Positions 1-8,213 of a stretch of 42,608 bases of DNA are shown piece by piece. The stretch spans positions 1 through 42,608 of the forward strand of contig PGZS01000005.1 in assembly GCA_002841435.1 (NCBI GenBank), given 5' to 3'. The position numbers were made by a program, and so were the translations under genes. The DNA comes from Firmicutes bacterium HGW-Firmicutes-3 (GTDB taxonomy: Bacteria; Bacillota; Clostridia; Lachnospirales; Vallitaleaceae). Position 1 is the stretch's first letter. Every line of letters begins with the position of its first letter. The notes under the pieces are model-generated. The model was not told where the DNA came from. It did not search any database and saw only the letters and a program-made list of their open reading frames with translations.

Positions 1-60
1 CCAGGCCAGATTAAGGTCAACGTAATCAGGGAAACCAGATCCATTGAATACGCTAAATAA
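1..60 (+). CDS. rny: Ribonuclease Y, C-terminal end (partial)
   Basis: Only the last 19 codons are present; the gene enters from the left edge. Frame 1 reads PGQIKVNVIRETRSIEYAK and then TAA, which matches the strongly conserved C-terminus of RNase Y, the membrane-anchored endoribonuclease that starts mRNA decay in Firmicutes. The KH and HD domains lie outside the window. A perfect 13-bp terminator hairpin starts five bases after the stop codon, so this is the end of its transcript. The call rests on recognition of a short conserved tail, but the match to the family ending is close. Confidence 0.8.
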   Translation, partial: PGQIKVNVIRETRSIEYAK

Positions 61-64
61 AGTT

Positions 65-96
65 AAGGCGTTATCTATTATAGATAACGCCTTTTT
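65..96 (+). terminator. Intrinsic terminator after rny
   Basis: AAGGCGTTATCTA pairs perfectly with TAGATAACGCCTT across a 3-nt loop (TTA), and the right arm runs into TTTTT. It sits directly after the RNase Y stop codon. Confidence 0.9.
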
Positions 97-294
97 AAAT
101 GCTTATTTTGACACTTTTTGATGAGACATTTGAATCCATAAAAAGATTTTCTTGCAATATAACAAATGATAAACCAGATATAGAGGAATAATGGCCTAAT
201 AAATGAAAAAACACTTTTCAAATCTTGCAAAACATGCTATTCTATAGATAGACTGTTTTAATAAAATGGCCTATATGGTTATTAGGAGGCGCTT

Positions 295-1596
295 ATGGCA
301 TACTACTCTCAATTTTCAAAAGAATCCTTGGATGCGCTACGTCTTGAACTGGAACAACAGTTGAAAAGATATAAGAGCGAAAACCACGACCTGAATATGG
401 CCCGTGGCAAACCTTGTTCCGATCAGTTGGATCTATCTAATGCCTTGTTAGATATTAAGATACCGCTAGAAAAGAATCCGAACGACGATTATAGAAATTA
501 TGGCTCATTAGATGGTATTCCACAAACCAAGAATCTCTTTGCAGATATATTGGATGTGGATCCTTCAGAGATCATCATTGGTGGCAACTCCAGCTTGAAC
601 ATGATGTACAGCACACTCGCTAAAGTCATGCTTTTTGGTACATCTGAAGAAGAAACACCATGGTGTCATGTAAAAGACCTCAAATTCTTATGCCCTGTAC
701 CTGGCTATGACAGACACTTTGCCATATGTCAAAAATTCGGCATGGAGATGATCAACATAGATATGACCGAAGAAGGACCGGATATGGATCAGGTTGAAGC
801 CCTCGTGGCAAAAGACCCTTCCATCAAAGGCATCTGGTGTGTACCTAAGTTCTCCAACCCAACAGGTATCACCTATTCCGATGAAGTGGTGGAACGTTTA
901 GCAAAGATGAAGACAGCAGCTTCGGATTTTCGAATCATCTGGGACAATGCCTATGTGGTTCATGAACTATATGAGGGTACACAGCCCCTTATGAACATCA
1001 TGAAAGCATGTAAAGCCGCAGGTACAGGGGACCGACCTTATCTTTTCACATCCATGTCCAAAGTGACATTTGCCGGTGCCTCAGTAGCAGCGATGGCAGC
1101 CAGTAAGAACAACATTGATTTCATACTTGGCATCATGGGTGTTCAGACCATTGGATCTGATAAGATTAACCAATACAGGCATTCAGCCTTTTTAAAAGAC
1201 CTACAAGGCGTCAAAGACCATATGAAGAAACACGCCAAGATTATCAAGCCTAAGTTTGACTTGGTCCTTCAGATCCTAGATGAGAAGTTATCAGACCGTC
1301 AGATCGCAACCTGGAGTGTACCAAGAGGCGGTTATTTCATTAATCTGGATGTTATGGAAGGTTGTGCTAAGGAAGTGGTTTTAATGGCAGAATCCGTTGG
1401 CCTTAAGCTCACACCGGCCGGTGCGACCTATCCTTACGGTAAGGACCCTTGTGACCGAAACATTCGAATTGCACCCACTTTTCCACCTATGGATGAACTG
1501 AAAAAAGCCATCGAGATCTTATGTGTCTGCATTGAGTTGGTATCCATTCACAAATACCTCCAGCGATTTGATCACAAAATAGAAATGGCTCAATAA
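295..1596 (+). CDS. PLP-dependent aminotransferase (aspartate aminotransferase, MocR-like subgroup)
   Basis: The 433-residue protein is a fold-type I aminotransferase. Visible PLP-site elements are FSNPTG (Asn188), DNAY (Asp217, Tyr220) and the Schiff-base lysine in SMSKVTFAG (Lys256). The opening with NMARGKP and the overall length fit the Asp_aminotransf family (Pfam PF12897), sometimes annotated as GntR/MocR-type aminotransferase although no HTH domain is present here. Members transfer the amino group between aspartate and 2-oxoglutarate; exact substrate here is inferred. The ATG has AGGAGG seven bases upstream. It stands alone between two hairpins, so it is probably a single-gene transcript. 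Confidence 0.85.
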   Translation: MAYYSQFSKESLDALRLELEQQLKRYKSENHDLNMARGKPCSDQLDLSNALLDIKIPLEKNPNDDYRNYGSLDGIPQTKNLFADILDVDPSEIIIGGNSSLNMMYSTLAKVMLFGTSEEETPWCHVKDLKFLCPVPGYDRHFAICQKFGMEMINIDMTEEGPDMDQVEALVAKDPSIKGIWCVPKFSNPTGITYSDEVVERLAKMKTAASDFRIIWDNAYVVHELYEGTQPLMNIMKACKAAGTGDRPYLFTSMSKVTFAGASVAAMAASKNNIDFILGIMGVQTIGSDKINQYRHSAFLKDLQGVKDHMKKHAKIIKPKFDLVLQILDEKLSDRQIATWSVPRGGYFINLDVMEGCAKEVVLMAESVGLKLTPAGATYPYGKDPCDRNIRIAPTFPPMDELKKAIEILCVCIELVSIHKYLQRFDHKIEMAQ

Positions 1597-1608
1597 TTTA
1601 TAAGATAG

Positions 1609-1639
1609 ATAGACTGAGAAAAAATTTTTCTTAGTCTAT
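1609..1639 (+). terminator. Likely terminator after the aminotransferase
   Basis: ATAGACTGAGAAAAA pairs with TTTTTCTTAGTCTAT with one G-U pair, 13 bases after the stop codon. The U-rich part is inside the stem and no long T tract follows, so termination strength is uncertain. Confidence 0.45.
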
Positions 1640-1747
1640 TTCCACATTACCTTAACCACAGAAAGCCGATTATGTGCTATACTATTCTAAGAAAATATAA
1701 AGAATAAGTAAGACCTTAACCCATCATCAAGCTGAAAGGATACCAAT

Positions 1748-3178
1748 ATGAACAATACATATGAAACCCCACTAGGATCTAGGTATGCCAGCCCAGAGAT
1801 GCTCTACCTATTCTCACCGGACAAGAAGTTTAAGACATGGCGTAAGCTATGGATCGCTTTGGCTGAAGCCCAGAAGGAACTGGGACTGGATATAACCGAT
1901 GAACAGATAGAGGAACTAAAGGCTTATGCAGAAGATATTAACTACGAGGTTGCCATAGCCAGAGAAAAAGAAGTCCGTCATGATGTTATGGCCCATGTAT
2001 ATGCTTATGGTGAACAAGCCAAAAAAGCCAAGCCGATTATTCATTTAGGCGCTACCAGCTGTTATGTCGGGGACAACACAGACATCATCATCATGAATGA
2101 AGCACTAGCTCTGCTAAGAGAAAAATTGATTAATGTTATGGATAAGTTGGCAACATTTGCCATGACGTACAAAGATATGCCAACCTTAGGTTTTACCCAT
2201 TTTCAACCGGCTCAACTCACCACTGTTGGTAAGCGCGCCTGTCTATGGTTAGAAGACCTTTTGCTGGACTATGAGGACATGAACCATCAGCTCTCCAAAA
2301 GACTCCTTAGAGGCGCCAAAGGCACAACAGGGACTCAAGCGACTTTTCTCAGTCTTTTTGAGAATGACCATGAGAAAGTCATTCGCCTAGATGAGTTGAT
2401 TGCCGCTAAGGTAGGCTACACATCCTCATATCCTGTAACGGGACAGACCTACCCAAGGAAGTTAGACTCTCAATTCTTGAACGTCTTAAGCGGTATCGCC
2501 CAGTCAGCTTATAAGTTCAGTAACGACATGCGGTTGTTACAGAACCTTAAAGAAATAGAAGAACCTTTTGAGAAGAGTCAGATTGGGTCTTCTGCCATGG
2601 CTTATAAGCGTAATCCGATGCGAACGGAACGCATATCATCTTTGGCAAGACATGTGATTTGCAACGCCCTTAATCCGGCCATTACCGCATCAACCCAATG
2701 GTTTGAGCGTACGCTAGATGATAGTGCCAACAAGCGTTTGGCCATTCCGGAAGCTTTTCTTGCCGTAGATGCCATCCTTGAGATCTACATGAATGTGGTA
2801 GACGGCCTTGTGGTTTATCCTAAGGTTATACATAACCGTGTGATGAGCGAACTGCCTTTTATGGCAACAGAGATCATTATGATGGAAGGGGTCAAAAGAG
2901 GCGGCGACAGACAAGAACTTCATGAACTGATAAGGACCCATTCTATGGAAGCCGGTAAGCAAGTCAAGATAGAAGGTCTACCCAATGACCTTATCGAACG
3001 CATCCTGGCCGATTCAGAGTTCAAGATGACAGAAGAAGAGATGTATGCCATCTTAGCACCGGAGAACTTTATCGGTAGAGCGCCGGAACAAGTCGTAGAC
3101 TTTATAGCAGGCTATGTTCAACCGATACTTAAATCCAATAAAGCCATATTAGGAAAAACAGCGGAACTATCCGTTTAA
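1748..3178 (+). CDS. purB: Adenylosuccinate lyase
   Basis: The 476-residue protein belongs to the fumarase/aspartase superfamily and cleaves SAICAR to AICAR and adenylosuccinate to AMP, both releasing fumarate, in purine synthesis. The signature loop SSAMAYKRNPMR is at about residues 281-292, THFQPAQ with the catalytic histidine at about 150-156, and GATSCYVGDNTD at 101-112. Length is normal for the family. It is followed 26 bp later by proC and then a Nudix gene, forming one operon. An extended -10 (TGCTATACT, about 1677-1685) lies upstream. No purine riboswitch was recognised in the leader. Confidence 0.95.
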   Translation: MNNTYETPLGSRYASPEMLYLFSPDKKFKTWRKLWIALAEAQKELGLDITDEQIEELKAYAEDINYEVAIAREKEVRHDVMAHVYAYGEQAKKAKPIIHLGATSCYVGDNTDIIIMNEALALLREKLINVMDKLATFAMTYKDMPTLGFTHFQPAQLTTVGKRACLWLEDLLLDYEDMNHQLSKRLLRGAKGTTGTQATFLSLFENDHEKVIRLDELIAAKVGYTSSYPVTGQTYPRKLDSQFLNVLSGIAQSAYKFSNDMRLLQNLKEIEEPFEKSQIGSSAMAYKRNPMRTERISSLARHVICNALNPAITASTQWFERTLDDSANKRLAIPEAFLAVDAILEIYMNVVDGLVVYPKVIHNRVMSELPFMATEIIMMEGVKRGGDRQELHELIRTHSMEAGKQVKIEGLPNDLIERILADSEFKMTEEEMYAILAPENFIGRAPEQVVDFIAGYVQPILKSNKAILGKTAELSV

Positions 3179-3204
3179 GAAGATAGAACAAGGAGGCAGG
3201 TAGT

Positions 3205-3999
3205 ATGAAGATTGGATTCATCGGCATTGGAAATATGGGATCGGCTATGTTAAAAGGCGCATCCACCAAACTGGACAAGACCAACCTGACCTATACAGAC
3301 ATCAATAAGGCCATGATGGAAGAAATCAAAGCAGAAACAGGCATACCATATGAAGCTGACAACATAAGCTTAACCCGGTCTGTAGATGTTATCGTACTGG
3401 CTATTAAGCCTCAGTATTTAAAAGAAGTTATGGAAAACATACGCAGTTATGTCAAGCCCACACAGATTATTTTATCCATTGCTCCCGGTATTACCATAGA
3501 ACATATTAAACACGCCTTAGGCGAAAAAATCAGAGTCGTACGAAGCATGCCAAACACGCCGGCGCTCGTACTAGAAGGCATGAGTGGGTATTGTTTTTCT
3601 CATGATGCTTATACACAAGCAGAAACAGACTTCATACGAGATTTCTTTGCGTCCTTTGGCCGTGGTATAGAGCTAACAGAACATCAACTGGACATGGTAG
3701 TCCCTATATCAGGGAGTTCTCCGGCCTACGGTTTTATGATGATTGAAGCCATGGCAGATGCCGGTGTCCTCATTGGATTACCAAGACAGATCAGTTATGA
3801 GTTAGCCGCCCAATCCATGTTAGGTGCCGCTAAGATGGTACTTGAGACCAAGACCCATCCGGCCGTTTTAAAAGACGCGGTATGTTCACCGGGGGGCACT
3901 ACGATTGAAGCCGTAAGAGTCCTTGAAAGAACCGGCTTTAAGAGTAGCATCATAGAAGCCATGGTGGCATGTTACGACAAAACCAAAACTTTCCGATAA
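3205..3999 (+). CDS. proC: Pyrroline-5-carboxylate reductase
   Basis: The 264-residue protein makes proline from 1-pyrroline-5-carboxylate with NAD(P)H. The N-terminal Rossmann motif is GIGNMG (residues 7-12), followed by VRSMPNTPA in the middle and the family signature SPGGTTIEAVRVLE near residues 231-244. Length is normal. AGGAGG precedes the ATG. It lies 26 bp after purB and only 9 bp before the Nudix gene, so the three are probably co-transcribed; the grouping is not a pathway but is common for small housekeeping operons. Confidence 0.95.
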   Translation: MKIGFIGIGNMGSAMLKGASTKLDKTNLTYTDINKAMMEEIKAETGIPYEADNISLTRSVDVIVLAIKPQYLKEVMENIRSYVKPTQIILSIAPGITIEHIKHALGEKIRVVRSMPNTPALVLEGMSGYCFSHDAYTQAETDFIRDFFASFGRGIELTEHQLDMVVPISGSSPAYGFMMIEAMADAGVLIGLPRQISYELAAQSMLGAAKMVLETKTHPAVLKDAVCSPGGTTIEAVRVLERTGFKSSIIEAMVACYDKTKTFR

Positions 4000-4008
4000 G
4001 GAGGATTT

Positions 4009-4551
4009 ATGGAAAACAAATTCAGACGCATCAAGCGTACGGAGATACACAAAGGCAAGCGTGTTCATCTCTTTCATGACCGGTTGGTAACACCCACCGG
4101 TAAGGAAGTAGACTGGGAACTGATCATGCATCCCGGTGCATCAGCCGTCATACCCATTGATGAAGATGGGAAGATTGTTATGGTACGGCAGTACAGAAAC
4201 GCAAGTGACGACTATGTCTTAGAGATTCCGGCCGGGGTATTTGATGCGCCCGACGAAGATCCCCTAGCTTGTGCCAAAAGAGAACTGGAAGAAGAGATCG
4301 GTTATACCTCAGAAGATGTAACCTTTTTGTACAAATTCTACTCAAGCATCGGCATCTGTGATGAGGTCATCCACATCTTTGTGGCAAAGAACCTAATCCT
4401 AAGCAGACAGAATCTTGATGACGATGAATTCGTCACCATCGAACGCTATACACTAGATGAACTGGTCGACATGGTCTTTGATGGCCGTTTGACCGACAAC
4501 AAAACAATATCATCCATAATGACCTACAAAGTCAGCTTGGAAAGAGCATAA
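4009..4551 (+). CDS. nudF: Nudix hydrolase, ADP-ribose pyrophosphatase type
   Basis: The 180-residue protein has the Nudix fold in its middle: the helix RELEEEIGY (91-99) follows GVFDAPDEDPLACAK. The spacing between the first Gly and the first acidic residue seems one longer than the classic GX5E box, a small deviation. The pattern VMVRQYRNASDDYVLEIPAG is typical of ADP-ribose pyrophosphatases, which split ADP-ribose to AMP and ribose 5-phosphate. It is the third gene of the purB-proC operon, with a GGAGG site. The exact substrate is inferred from family resemblance. Confidence 0.85.
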   Translation: MENKFRRIKRTEIHKGKRVHLFHDRLVTPTGKEVDWELIMHPGASAVIPIDEDGKIVMVRQYRNASDDYVLEIPAGVFDAPDEDPLACAKRELEEEIGYTSEDVTFLYKFYSSIGICDEVIHIFVAKNLILSRQNLDDDEFVTIERYTLDELVDMVFDGRLTDNKTISSIMTYKVSLERA

Positions 4552-4585
4552 GGGCCTTATTAGAGAAGATGAGAATGAGGCGGCC

Positions 4586-4618
4586 CAAGAAGAAGAGACC
4601 AATGGTTTCTTCTTCTTG
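4586..4618 (+). terminator. Terminator hairpin after the purB-proC-nudix operon
   Basis: CAAGAAGAAGAGACC pairs with GGTTTCTTCTTCTTG across AAT with one G-U pair. The T-rich right arm replaces a separate T tract. It lies 35 bp after the Nudix stop codon. Confidence 0.6.
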
Positions 4619-4628
4619 TAAGTTAATA

Positions 4629-4748
4629 ACAAAACTATATAGTTGAACGACCATGTAAAGCCTATAGTTACGAAAGTATCAACGTAATCTATATGCTGAA
4701 TATGGTCAGGTGAAACTTAGTTTTGTAAGTTCTGACGGATAATGGTCG
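4629..4748 (+). other. Candidate structured RNA: nested helices with symmetric internal loops
   Basis: Three nested pairings can be read: ACAAAACTA (4629-4637) with TAGTTTTGT (4718-4726); GACCAT (4649-4654) with ATGGTC (4702-4707); TATAGTTACG (4663-4672) with CGTAATCTATA (4683-4693, one bulge). The internal loops are 11/10 and 8/8 nt and the terminal loop 10 nt. CGACCAT can alternatively pair with a second ATGGTCG at 4742-4748, next to the xerD promoter. I do not recognise a known riboswitch. No ORF covers it. It could also be a small MITE-like element, though no target-site duplication was seen. Confidence 0.3.
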
Positions 4749-4774
4749 ACTTTCTTCTCTGACTTTGGTATAAT
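4746..4774 (+). promoter_or_regulatory. Sigma-A-type promoter for the XerD-like gene
   Basis: TCGACT, a 17-bp spacer and a perfect TATAAT (4769-4774) lie 31 bp before the ATG at 4806. The -35 overlaps the second ATGGTCG of the upstream inverted repeats. Confidence 0.6.
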
Positions 4775-4805
4775 TAGACCATCTTATAGTTTGAAGGGCG
4801 TAGTC

Positions 4806-5693
4806 ATGAAACTGAGCGTGAAGGAATTTCTCGAGTACCTAGAACAAGTAAAAGGTGCATCGGACAATACAATTCAATCCTACCATAGGGATGTCAACCA
4901 TTTTATCGAGTTTGTACAAGGACATTTCGACACCAAAGAGCTAAGTGGTATAACAGGCACACAACTGAATGCTTATATCAAAGATATGGAAGACAAAGGC
5001 AGAGCGCCTTCAACCATCTCTAGAAATATGGCTTCTCTTAGGTCCTTTTTTCATTACCTTATGCGACGCAACATCATTCGCAAGGACCCCACTGAGATGT
5101 TAATCACACCGAAGGTGGAGAAAAAAGCACCGGAGGTATTGACTTTCAATGAGATTGAGGTATTACTGGGTCAGCCTTATGAAAGCGATGATAAAGGTAT
5201 TCGTGACAAAGCCATGCTTGAATTGCTCTATGCCACAGGGATTAGGGTTACAGAACTCATCGGGCTAGGTGAAGATGATATCAATATTACGATGGGCTAC
5301 ATTAAGTGCTCATCCTCTAAAAGTGAACGGATTATACCAATCGGACAAGCTGCACAGCTGGCTTTGTTCAAGTATATGAACGGACCACGCAACCATATGA
5401 TCAAAGAAACCAACGAAAAGACACTATTTGTAAGTTGTCTTGGCGAGTCAATGAGCCGTCAAGGGTTTTGGAAGATTGTCAAGATTTATTCGAAAAAAGC
5501 CGGGATCAAAAAGAAAATAACACCCCATATTTTAAGACATTCCTTTGCTAGCCATTTAGTTGAGAACGGGGCAGACTTAAGGTCTGTGCAGGAGATGCTT
5601 GGCCATGCCAATATATCTACGACTCAGGTTTATTCAAGGTTGAATGATTTTAAATTAAGGGATGTCTATATAAAAGCACATCCAAGGGCTTAA
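4806..5693 (+). CDS. xerD: Tyrosine recombinase, XerC/XerD type
   Basis: I start the gene at ATG 4806 rather than the TTG at 4791, because GAAGGG lies seven bases before this ATG and XerD proteins begin this way. The 295-residue product has an N-terminal SAM-like core-binding domain (about 1-90) and a C-terminal catalytic domain with the full set Arg147, Lys172, His241, Arg244, His267 and nucleophile Tyr276 (HILRHSFASH, GHANISTTQVYSRL). Such enzymes resolve chromosome dimers at dif sites. No integrated element is visible beside it, so a housekeeping role fits best. The C-terminus DVYIKAHPRA resembles the XerD ending. Confidence 0.85.
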   Translation: MKLSVKEFLEYLEQVKGASDNTIQSYHRDVNHFIEFVQGHFDTKELSGITGTQLNAYIKDMEDKGRAPSTISRNMASLRSFFHYLMRRNIIRKDPTEMLITPKVEKKAPEVLTFNEIEVLLGQPYESDDKGIRDKAMLELLYATGIRVTELIGLGEDDINITMGYIKCSSSKSERIIPIGQAAQLALFKYMNGPRNHMIKETNEKTLFVSCLGESMSRQGFWKIVKIYSKKAGIKKKITPHILRHSFASHLVENGADLRSVQEMLGHANISTTQVYSRLNDFKLRDVYIKAHPRA

Positions 5694-5834
5694 TTTAGCG
5701 TATTAACCAATTACATGAGGGCTTTAACAATAGGTTAACCTAGACTTTTTACCATGCAAATGATACAATTGTACAGGTGTGCCTATAGGATGATAAGTAA
5801 AAACAACCAAGGTATTAACTAATTTGGTGAAAAA

Positions 5835-5862
5835 TTAACTAGTAGCAAGAAAATGATATAAT
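5835..5862 (+). promoter_or_regulatory. Promoter-like sequence before the chemoreceptor-like gene
   Basis: TTAACT, 16 bp and TATAAT (5857-5862). The ATG is only 14 bp beyond the -10, so if this is used the leader is extremely short and the GGTGA ribosome site falls near the transcript start. A 12-bp palindrome TAGGTTAACCTA (5731-5742) lies further upstream. Confidence 0.45.
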
Positions 5863-5876
5863 GGGATGGTGACGTA

Positions 5877-7787
5877 ATGAATCAGAAAATGAAGTTTTAT
5901 TTGGTTTCAGGAATGGGGTTACTTGCGGTTCAAGGGATAATAGTCTTTCTAAGCTTGGGAACTTGGATAGGTTTATCACTTACAGTTGTACTGAGCATAC
6001 TTGTTGTTGTGGGGGCAGATAGACTGTTTAATGCCACAGGATCTCAACATGGGTTCGGTAACGAACAAAAAGTGGATCACTCCAGATCCATAGCCGATGA
6101 TCTAAAAGCCGGTCTAGACGAGAAGCTCTTTAACATTGCAGAAGGTTTGGGTTTTGACTCACAACAACTTCTGTGGTTGTCTCAAGACAACATCAACACC
6201 TTTAACAAGCTGGCCAAGATATCTTATGAGATTGAAGGCTTTAGTGAGCAAAACGCAGCCAGTTCAGAAGAAATCAACGCAAGCATCAACGAATTGGTGG
6301 GCACCTCTACCAACTTAAACAGCAGTGCTCTAGAGATTGAAAAGCATTCACAAACCTCTATAGAAATGCTCGAGAAAAACAAAAAGACCATACAGAGCAT
6401 CGGTGATTTCATGCTCAGCTTGAATGAAGTGACCACCGTAGCCACCGATAACAACGTGGAATTACAAAGCTCCTCCAATAAGATCTATGAGATCGTAGAT
6501 TATATCCGTAAGATCTCCAGTCAAACCAATCTACTTGCTCTGAATGCGGCTATTGAAGCAGCAAGAGCCGGCGAAGCAGGACGCGGCTTTGCCGTCGTTG
6601 CTACAGAGATTCGTAAGTTGGCAGAACAGACCGATGAAGCCATCTCTGTTATTGAAGGTGTGGTCAAAGGTATCCTAGCTAAGATTACCACTTCCAACAA
6701 CGCCATGAGTCAGATTGGCGATCGTATGAACGATGTGGACAATGTTATTAAGGAATCCTCAAAAGTCATTAACGAGATAGAAGACATCTTAAACGAAGTC
6801 AAAACCAATATCTCTGAGTTAACCAAGGTATCTCTTGTTCAGAAAAACACCACCATGGAGATTGAAAAAGCCATTGAGGATGTTACATGTGCTGTTGAAG
6901 AGACCCATAACATTACTTACAAGTCCATTGAGATGGTTGAAACACAGAATAGGAAGAACGGCGAAGTCCTTGATTTTTGTAACAAGATCAGTGAGATGGC
7001 TGAAGACCTACAAAAAGAAGCGGTTAATTTCAAGAAAGACAATGAGATTATATTTGGTGTCAATCCCTTCATTGCACCGGAAGCCATCAAGAAGATGTAC
7101 ATACCGATTCTTGAGCGTGTCTGTGAAAGCGTCGGTCTTAGGGCCAGAACCATCATAGTAAAGAACTATGACGCACTAAGCGACAGTGTCAAGAACGGCA
7201 TCATTGATATTGGTTGGTTCTCACCTTTTGCTTATGTGAATGCAAAAGAAGCAGCCGGTGTTAAGCCGGTAGTCACACCAAAAGTAGGGGGTAAGAGTTC
7301 CTACAACGGTTACATCATCGCCCGTAAAGACGGAAGTGTTAAGAGTCTAAATGATCTGAAAGGCAAAGCCTTTGGTTATGTAGATGAGAAAAGTGCCTCC
7401 GGCTATCTCTATGCAAGAGACAGCATCAAGAGCAACAACATGAATCCGGATACCCTATTTAGTAAAGTACTGTTTCTTGGTAACCATGATAACGTCATCA
7501 ACGCCGTTATGCAAGGAGAAATAGACGCAGGTGCTACCTTCAACGAAGCTTTTGAAGCAGCGACAGTTAACGGCATAAGAACCAATGAGTTGACCATTAT
7601 ATCCAAAACCGATGACATACCAAAAGACGTTCTTGCAGCAAGAAAAGATATGTCCGATGAAGTCATCGCCAAGCTCAAAAAAGCCTTTGTGGAATTTGAT
7701 AACTACGCAGGGATTGAAACCAAAGTACAAGGTTTCATCGAGAGCCATGACGAGCAATATGATGTTATAAGAAAATTAAACAAATAA
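5877..7787 (+). CDS. Methyl-accepting chemotaxis-like protein with C-terminal PhnD-like binding domain
   Basis: The 636-residue protein has two closely spaced hydrophobic segments at about 7-27 and 29-47, no recognisable periplasmic sensor and no clear HAMP domain. Coiled coil and the MCP signalling hairpin follow, with the tip [20 protein letters not shown] and [17 protein letters not shown] at about 214-251. From about 391 a second domain begins ([41 protein letters not shown]) that matches PhnD-type phosphate/phosphonate-binding proteins (Phosphonate-bd, PF12974). By simple topology the binding domain lies in the cytosol, unlike ordinary PhnD. It is monocistronic, closed by a hairpin. Ligand unknown. 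Confidence 0.85.
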   Translation: MNQKMKFYLVSGMGLLAVQGIIVFLSLGTWIGLSLTVVLSILVVVGADRLFNATGSQHGFGNEQKVDHSRSIADDLKAGLDEKLFNIAEGLGFDSQQLLWLSQDNINTFNKLAKISYEIEGFSEQNAASSEEINASINELVGTSTNLNSSALEIEKHSQTSIEMLEKNKKTIQSIGDFMLSLNEVTTVATDNNVELQSSSNKIYEIVDYIRKISSQTNLLALNAAIEAARAGEAGRGFAVVATEIRKLAEQTDEAISVIEGVVKGILAKITTSNNAMSQIGDRMNDVDNVIKESSKVINEIEDILNEVKTNISELTKVSLVQKNTTMEIEKAIEDVTCAVEETHNITYKSIEMVETQNRKNGEVLDFCNKISEMAEDLQKEAVNFKKDNEIIFGVNPFIAPEAIKKMYIPILERVCESVGLRARTIIVKNYDALSDSVKNGIIDIGWFSPFAYVNAKEAAGVKPVVTPKVGGKSSYNGYIIARKDGSVKSLNDLKGKAFGYVDEKSASGYLYARDSIKSNNMNPDTLFSKVLFLGNHDNVINAVMQGEIDAGATFNEAFEAATVNGIRTNELTIISKTDDIPKDVLAARKDMSDEVIAKLKKAFVEFDNYAGIETKVQGFIESHDEQYDVIRKLNK

Positions 7788-7792
7788 GGAAA

Positions 7793-7838
7793 AAGAGAGG
7801 AACTTTAGAGGTCGGTATATCTAAGGTTCTTCTTTTTT
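7793..7838 (+). terminator. Intrinsic terminator after the chemoreceptor-like gene
   Basis: AAGAGAGGAACTTTAGA pairs with TCTAAGGTTCTTCTTTT with several G-U pairs around a 10-nt loop, followed by more T residues. It starts 6 bp after the stop codon. Confidence 0.7.
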
Positions 7839-7861
7839 CATATCCATGTGTATACTGAAAA

Positions 7862-7921
7862 ATGAATAAACGAGAAGGCATGTATTCTCCTATCATCAAG
7901 AACACTTATACGATCAGATAA
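7862..7921 (+). pseudogene. Fragment similar to the NERD-domain gene at 39.3 kb
   Basis: A 21-nt stretch (7873-7893) is identical to 39678-39698 inside the NERD-domain gene and in the same reading frame: both read EGMYSPI. Here it sits in a 19-codon ORF (MNKREGMYSPIIKNTYTIR). No other part of the NERD gene was found nearby. It is most simply a leftover scrap of a paralogue, but a short functional peptide cannot be excluded. Confidence 0.35.
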
Positions 7922-7960
7922 AGCCACGTTTTCAATACACAACCCTGTCAAATATTCCTA

Positions 7961-7990
7961 TTGGGTTATTAGGATAATCTATGTTATAAT
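7961..7990 (+). promoter_or_regulatory. Possible promoter of the SLH protein gene
   Basis: TTGGGT, 18 bp, TATAAT (7985-7990). This implies a leader of about 215 nt before the ATG at 8214. I saw no known riboswitch in that leader and no other gene in 7922-8213. Confidence 0.4.
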
Positions 7991-8213
7991 AATATCTGTA
8001 TCATATTCAGAAGAGATATATTATGTGTAAATCAATCAGATTTAAAGAGTTAATTATCCTTAGAAGAAGATCAACTTAAGTTCAGGGAAAAGACCAGCAT
8101 GTACTTTTGATGTCTAACCGAATATGCGTTACATATAGACAATAATAGCCCATTTACAGTAGGGTGACTAAAATGATTTGAAGGTAAGCGATTACCAATA
8201 TGAGGTGAATATA

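Noticed and set aside
4806-5693. XerD-like recombinase as integrase of a mobile element
   Set aside because: No att-like repeats, phage or conjugation genes next to it, and its sequence fits the housekeeping Xer type.
6835-7158. 107-codon + strand ORF inside the chemoreceptor-like gene
   Set aside because: Shadow frame rich in R, S and L; the MCP/PhnD frame explains the DNA fully.
8000-8213. Possible c-di-GMP riboswitch in the SLH gene leader
   Set aside because: I looked for the conserved GEMM-type motifs and did not find a convincing match.
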